Below are positions 59,092 to 64,000 of a stretch of 64,000 nt of DNA, piece after piece. The DNA comes from Hirundichthys speculiger (taxonomy: Eukaryota > Chordata > Actinopteri > Beloniformes > Exocoetidae). Made by a program: the position numbers and the translations under genes. Under the pieces are notes generated by a model. The model did no database searches and was not told the DNA's origin. It worked only from the letters and a program-made list of their open reading frames with translations. The stretch is taken from assembly GCA_018398805.1 (NCBI GenBank), contig JAGFBZ010000940.1:596001-660000 (forward strand), in the 5' to 3' direction. The stretch's first letter is position 1. The number at the start of each line of letters is the position of its first letter.

Positions 59092-59403
59092 TGTGGGGGT
59101 TCACCCAAAACCAGTGACACGTGGCACCCTCTAACTGGGTCCTCCCAGTTAGAGGACAACCTGTTCTCCCCACCGCTGCCCCGAGCCATAAACATTCCAC
59201 CATCGTGCTTTCCAGTTGGAGCAGGTTGTTTTCTACTGAAAAGCCTTGATTCAAAATGCTTATTGAAGCTTCCTGCAGATTCTGTTGGGTTTTTTATTTT
59301 TTCAGTTATTATCATTGTTAGTTTTGTATTATGGGAAACTTCTTTGAGCGTTGTATGGTTCGCCCTAAGGGTGGCCACTCTGGAATAAACCATTTGAAAT
59401 CTA
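59092..59403 (+). mobile_element. Probable LTR of a BEL/Pao-like retroelement
   Basis: It starts TGTGGGGGTTCACCC and ends AATCTACA, giving TG...CA ends. An AATAAA signal lies at about 59382. About 90 bp beyond the end is AAGTGGTATCGAGACC, which looks like a primer-binding region. A pol remnant on the same strand follows at 60.2-61.1 kb. A second LTR was not found. Confidence 0.5.
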
Positions 59404-59845
59404 CACGTCGTTGAAGATCAGCTTCCTCTTAGTGGGCAAATCCAAGTCATTTGGATTTTCTTTTTAAATCCATTTACCTTAAAACACTCAAGTGGTATCG
59501 AGACCCTTTTTTTTGGAGGGCTTTATAATACGTTAATTAGTTAGTTACTGTGATAAAAGCTTCCCATCAGGGCTTTGGCAGCTAACCCAGAACCCCTTCT
59601 TCTCATTACTGATGCTGTAACAAATGTAGGGATGTTGTACCATTTTTTTAAATTTGATTTATGGCAAGTGAGCTGCTTTAAGTGGAACTAAAAATAAGAC
59701 ATATCTCTGTAGCCATATACAGTATTGTTAATTATTTTCTAATTACATTTTGTCGTTTGCAAATCCATGGACTTGGACTTGGATCATGGAGTCACAAGTA
59801 CAGACGCTGCAGAAAGGGACACTTACACCAGAGGCCATAGAAATA

Positions 59846-60211
59846 CAGTCATGGAAAAAATTATTAGAGCACCCTTGTTTTCTTCAGTTTCTTGTTCATT
59901 TTAATGCCTGGTACAACTAAAGGTACATTTGTTTGGACAAACATAACAATAACCACAAAGATTGCTCATAAGAGTTTTATTTAAGAGCTGATATCTTACC
60001 ATTTTCCATGGTTTTCTTGATTATAACCTAAATCACTTAAGTTTTTACATCAATAGCTATGGCGTTGTACTGCCAAAAACACTGCTTTTATGCATTCAGT
60101 GTTTTCTTTTCTGTCTGTTTTAGTCACATGATGACGTTTAGTGGTACCAGGTATTAAAATGAACAAGAAAGTGAAGAAAAAATGGTGGTCTAATAATTTT
60201 TTCAATGACTG
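59846..60211. mobile_element. Tc1/mariner-type MITE (family E, copy 2), uninterrupted
   Basis: It begins CAGTCATGGAAAAAATTATT and ends with the inverse, flanked by TA (59844-59845 and 60212-60213). It is inverted relative to copy 1. It keeps the intact site GCATTCAGTGTTTTC, into which family A inserted in copy 1. It sits between the LTR and pol remnant of the BEL/Pao relic. Confidence 0.9.
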
Positions 60212-60214
60212 TAT

Positions 60215-61080
60215 GTGCCAAAGGTGGTCTCCGTCTCCACAAATTTGTCTGAAAAGACAACGTTTTTGACATTCTCTGACACGCCACCTGAGCAGGCTCA
60301 AGGAAACCATTTCCACATTCAAGAGAAGAGTTTCAGAGAAGAGCCCAACTTTACGAAGGTAAAGGAGTACTTCTGGACAGACTCCAAAGTAGCGTTGAGC
60401 TATAGTGACTCAAGGCGCTTTCATATCTTTGGTAGACAGCAACGGCATTATGTGTCCCTAGATACAAATCCAGCAGATGCTGCGTCCAGAGGAAGATCAG
60501 GCGATGAACTCCTGAAATCCCACTGGCTCACTGGTCCAATGTTCCTCTGGGATAGTGAGATTTCTACACCAGAAAACTGAGATCCAGAAGTCAGCACATC
60601 TGGACATAAGACACCAGAACCAGTCACCATTGCAGACCATCTATCCAGATTCTTGTTATGGCCCTGAGCTGGAGCCCTCCTTGTGTGATGACCTGAGAAC
60701 ATTGAGTCACATGCCCAAAGGGGCTCAATGTGTCTTCATCTGCAAAGTCAAGTATTTGAAAAACAATAGAAAGGACATTAAAGACCAAAGAACAACAAAC
60801 TATCGCATTGACATCTTTACTGGTGGTGGCATGGACTGCTTTGGTGCTTTGTCACTGATGAAGGAAGGAATCAGCTTAAAAGGTCATGCTTTCACTTTAC
60901 CTCCTTTTGTTGACAGACCATCCTGCTGGAGATACTGAAGGACATCTCCACTCATCCTTTCGTCAACAGCTTACAGTGCTTCATCACCATCAGAAGTGCC
61001 ATTCAGTCCAGGTGCATTTAAAGTCCTAACGTTCCTGGTTCTAGAGCAAGTTCAAGGAAACCCTGAACGAGCTTGAGACC
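60215..61080 (+). pseudogene. BEL/Pao-like pol remnant (RNase H to integrase)
   Basis: The frame at 60215-60580 has FWTDSKVALSY, then SRRFHIFGRQQ, HYVSLDTNPADAASRG and SHWLTGPMFLWDSE. These are the RNase H end and following motifs of BEL/Pao pol (WTDS, NPAD.ASRG, WL.GP.FL). Further on, MDCFGALSLMKEG and, after a stop, STHPFVNSLQCFITIRSA match integrase pieces (VDCFGP...; ...F..ALRRFIA.RG). It is broken by stops and internal deletions. Gag and reverse transcriptase are not seen. Confidence 0.7.
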
Positions 61081-61165
61081 AACAAATTAAGTACATTTTT
61101 GTGAGAAAGGCAGAGTGATGTTGTCATTAATGCACATTACTCCAGTCATGCAAGTGTCTGGAAAC

Positions 61166-61916
61166 ATTTAAGCAGCATATTAAAATATTGCCAAGACCAG
61201 GAGCATCCTCTCCCAGGGTGATGCTGGAAAATGAATCCTCACATTTGTCAGTTCTAGACTGGATTATTGTAATGCGTTGTTAGCAGGATGTCCGAAAAGC
61301 TCGCTGAATAGCCTCCAATTGATCCAGAACGCAGCAGCGAGGGTGCTAACAGGAATCCGTTAGCGAAATCACGTCTCTCCCGTGTTAGCCTCCCTCCATT
61401 GGCTTCCCGTGAAATTTTGAATTGAGTTTAAAATTCTGCTTTTCGCATATAAGGCCCTTAATGGCCTAGCTCCTATCAGGTCTTGCTATTTACAAGACCT
61501 GATAGCACGCTATGCTCCTAATAGAACTCTCCGCTCTCAGAGTGCAGGATTACTCGTTGTTCCTAGAATATCTAAAAGTAGATTTGGAGGTTGGGCCTTC
61601 TGCTACCAGGCACCTTTATTCTGGAACCAGCTACCAGTTTGGGTTCAGGAGGCTGACACCACCTCCATCTTTAAAACTAAATTGAAAATATTTCTGTTCA
61701 GTAAAGCCTACAGTTAGTCTAAACTATAGTGTGTAGGGGCTAATAGTTATAGCCATAGCTGTTGTAGCTCAGACTAGAGTAGCTCGTCTTGATCACAGCT
61801 TCGTCATAGCTATGCTGCTATAGGCCTACGCTGCAGGGGGACACCAACATGATCTGCTGAGGGGTGTCTCCACTGCTCTTCTTTCCTTCCCTTTCCTCCT
61901 CCAGCTCATTCCATAG
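61166..61916 (+). pseudogene. L2-type LINE, C-terminal coding part and 3' region, interrupted
   Basis: With shifts it reads SSRLDYCNALLAGCPKSSLN-like sequence, LIQNAAARVLTGI, ASLHWLPVKF and FKTKLKIFLFSKAYS: the end of an L2 reverse transcriptase. The 3' untranslated part (GGGGGACACCAACATGATCT) stops at TTAA where the piggyBac relic starts and resumes at 63195. Confidence 0.8.
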
Positions 61917-62127
61917 TTAACCCTTTAAGCGCAAAGTCGCAATATTGCGACAAGCAACATTGCTGACTATAACGGGCTGTATCTATAAATGTGATGCCGA
62001 ATCTTGTTACTACTTTTTACCAGCAGATGGTGGACATGTGAGCCTGTTATCTGAGAACCATTTTTGGTGGTGGCGCTATTCAAAGTTTTATCATAAAATA
62101 AGTTTGAAAAACATCCTCCGGCGCACA

Positions 62128-62544
62128 ATGTCAAGAGGCCGGTTTACCGTCCACGAAGTACTTTATCAGGTACAGGCTAACTCTGATTCAGAGGAGGAAG
62201 ACATTCAGTTGTCCAGTGAAGCAGAAACTGACATTAGTAGTGACGGCGAGTCAGCGCGCCATAGTCCACAATCAGCACATTGTATATTGGATGCTTCACC
62301 TCAGCGTGGCCACGGTGGAAGCATTCTGCGATTCCCAAGCAGGTTGAGTTGTCAGGGGGCTCATAACACCGCAAATATGGAAAAATGTAGCGGGGATGAA
62401 AACAACCGCGGTTGTCCTGGCAACGCGGGAGAAGCCACGGGGAAAAAACACCACTTATGGCGCGCCAGAAATCACGGTTACGATGATAATGATGATGATG
62501 ACGATGATGATGATGACGATGATGATGATGATGGTGGTGGCTGA
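62128..62544 (+). pseudogene. piggyBac transposase N-terminal remnant
   Basis: The frame MSRGRFTVHEVLYQVQANSD followed by SEEEDIQLSSEAETD has the acidic N-terminus typical of piggyBac-derived proteins. It runs into a (GAT)n expansion (about 62480-62533) coding for Asp, then stops at TGA 62542. The acidic run is a repeat expansion, and the catalytic domain is absent. Confidence 0.7.
62480..62533. repeat. (GAT)n/(GAC)n trinucleotide run
   Basis: GATGATGACGATGAT-type repeat inside the piggyBac remnant. Confidence 0.9.
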
Positions 62545-63198
62545 GAGAAGAGGAAGAGTATCGAAGTGGAGTCCTAAATATTGATGAGCCTGTTGGTTTT
62601 TGTGGAGACGATCTGACAAATTCTGAGCCCATTGATTTCAATCTCTTTTCCAAATGATGAATTCTGGAGCCTCATCACCAAACAACTAGAAAAGGCCACC
62701 AGTTCTTTGAAAGGGAAATAGTGAAACCAAACTCCAGATTTCACGACTTTATGATGTGATTGTTCCTGAAATGAAAGCTTTCATTGTGCATGGGGCTTGA
62801 GGAAAAAATCTGAAATTGAGGACTACTGGGCAGGTTTGGGCAGGTGATGTCACAATAATCAAATTAGATGACAAATCTACTTCCATTCCAAATTTTGGTT
62901 CATACTGAAGATATTTCTCATTTACAGTATGCCTTTATCTCAAACCACTTTAAAGTTATAGCCTTTTGAAACCTTGACATCAAAATCGAACATTTTCCAA
63001 TATGGCCGCCACCTTCTGATGTCATAATATGCAAATTATATGAATAATTTCACTCCCATCAGACTGTGAATCATACTGAACTATTTTCTCATTGACAGTA
63101 TACCTTTATCTCAAACTGCTTTCAAGTTATAGCCTTTTGAAATCTTGATATCAAAATTGTGTATTTTCTTGAAAAAACTCCGGCGCCTAAAGGGTTAA

Positions 63199-63270
63199 TT
63201 AGGAGCACCTTGTTACTGTAACTGTGCTCCATTTTCTTTCCTGTAGTTTGTTGTGCTGTTTTGCCCCTTT
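63199..63270 (+). repeat. Continuation of the interrupted L2 3' region
   Basis: TTAGGAGCACCTTGTTACTG to GTTGTGCTGTTTTGCCCC continues the L2 copy broken at 61916. It matches 48522-48591, then diverges. Confidence 0.85.
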
Positions 63271-64000
63271 TTCCAGTTCAGTCCTGCTAATTCCCTGGAG
63301 AAGACTTCAACGGAGCAAAGACAACCAGCGAGTGCAACATCTGGAACAGCTGTGTCGTCTCAATGTGCATTTCACCAGTTGAAGAGACGATGACACACAT
63401 TTTCTGACCACTTGGAAAGGTTCAAATGTTAAGCTGCAGTAATGCCACGTGTTCATCTCCGACAGTCGTTTGGAGACGTTATAAAAATCAAAGAACCGTC
63501 AATTCAAGTCCTTCAGTGATGCCACAGCAATGACAAAATATACTTTGTGATTATTACCTTTAGAGAATCAATTGTACCTGTTCAAATATTCTGTAAAGGC
63601 CAATGACCTCGGGGAGTAATCTTCTTAAATGAGAAAAGTCTTCAAGTCAGGAAGACAAGAGTTTTAAACCCTAACATTTTCTTGAAATAAGAGTATTAAA
63701 GGGGAGTTTTTTCTGGACAAACAATGGTGTGCAAAAGTTGTTAATGACAAATTATTGGGTCTTTTTAAAATCATCAGCATTGTAAAATCTAAATCCGCCA
63801 ACTTCTAGATAACTGGACAACCCATATAATATTCAGGAAAAAAAATGACAAGTTTCTATTTAGTGACCTTCCTAGATAGGCTGCTTATGAATTGGCATTA
63901 TATAAATCCAGTAATGGACTTTGATTGTTTTCTGTCTGTAAACTGTCATGGTGATTTAGTGTTTCACAGAGAAACTGAACTGAGACTGAACTCAAACCAA
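63271..64000. other. Intergenic, no gene recognised
   Basis: AT-rich; no coding motif or element ends seen up to the window edge. Confidence 0.35.

Larger units (their letters stand above)
61921..63194 (+). mobile_element. piggyBac-type transposon relic with TTAA duplication
   Basis: The terminal repeats CCCTTTAAGCGC and GCGCCTAAAGGG (inverse CCCTTTAGGCGC) are flanked by TTAA at 61917-61920 and 63195-63198. A transposase start remains (62128) and later pieces read GDDLTNSEPIDFNLF and YDVIVPEMKAFIVHG, matching the start of the piggyBac transposase domain. The catalytic part is missing, so the element was shortened internally. The right half has a diverged direct duplication of about 100 bp, 168 bp apart (near 62905 and 63073). 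Confidence 0.85.

Noticed and set aside
62234..62653. Histidine-rich frame on the minus strand
   Set aside because: It is the complement of the (GAT)n run inside the piggyBac remnant.

Overview
The window reads as teleost fish DNA: fish-type L2, Rex1-like, Rex3/RTE-like and BEL/Pao retroelements, tRNA-derived SINEs, many non-autonomous hAT elements, and AT-rich intergenic DNA. The only host gene I can support is a four-exon Wnt gene on the minus strand, spread over 11 kb (47048-58121). Joined, its exons give 349 residues, with intact splice sites and a conserved lipid-acceptor serine at residue 206. The linker and C-terminal half resemble WNT7A more than WNT7B, so I call it wnt7a. Which teleost paralogue (wnt7aa or wnt7ab) cannot be settled from this sequence.

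Layout. 1-47 kb lies downstream of wnt7a and holds no gene I recognise. It is a patchwork of decayed LINE fragments (1-0.4, 15.7-16.9, 21.1-21.4, 23.2-23.5, 24.1-25.9, 29.4-29.6, 32.2-32.6 and 40.4-40.7 kb), SINE pieces, DNA transposons and simple repeats. The DNA transposons include several hAT-type elements with perfect 8-bp target-site duplications, a THAP-exon element at 8.8-9.9 kb and a fold-back element at 20.6-20.9 kb. A satellite with an exact 40-bp period lies at 41 kb. 47.0-58.1 kb is wnt7a. Its third intron (7 kb) carries an L2 3' end, SINE pieces, a Rex3-like remnant, a minisatellite of about 1.26 kb with a 42-bp unit, and a Tc1-type MITE with a second MITE inside it. A GC- and CpG-rich block over exon 1 and upstream is the likely promoter. 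58.7-64 kb lies upstream: a probable BEL/Pao LTR and pol relic, a second uninterrupted copy of the Tc1-type MITE, and an L2 copy split by a piggyBac relic with TTAA duplications.

The main structural interest is in nested insertions whose unoccupied sites are also present in the window, and in the 41-kb satellite, where a 12-bp spacer between palindromic arms occurs in both orientations. I found no CRISPR, operon, prokaryotic system or clearly new protein system. Many repeat family names are from recognition only and were not checked against a library.
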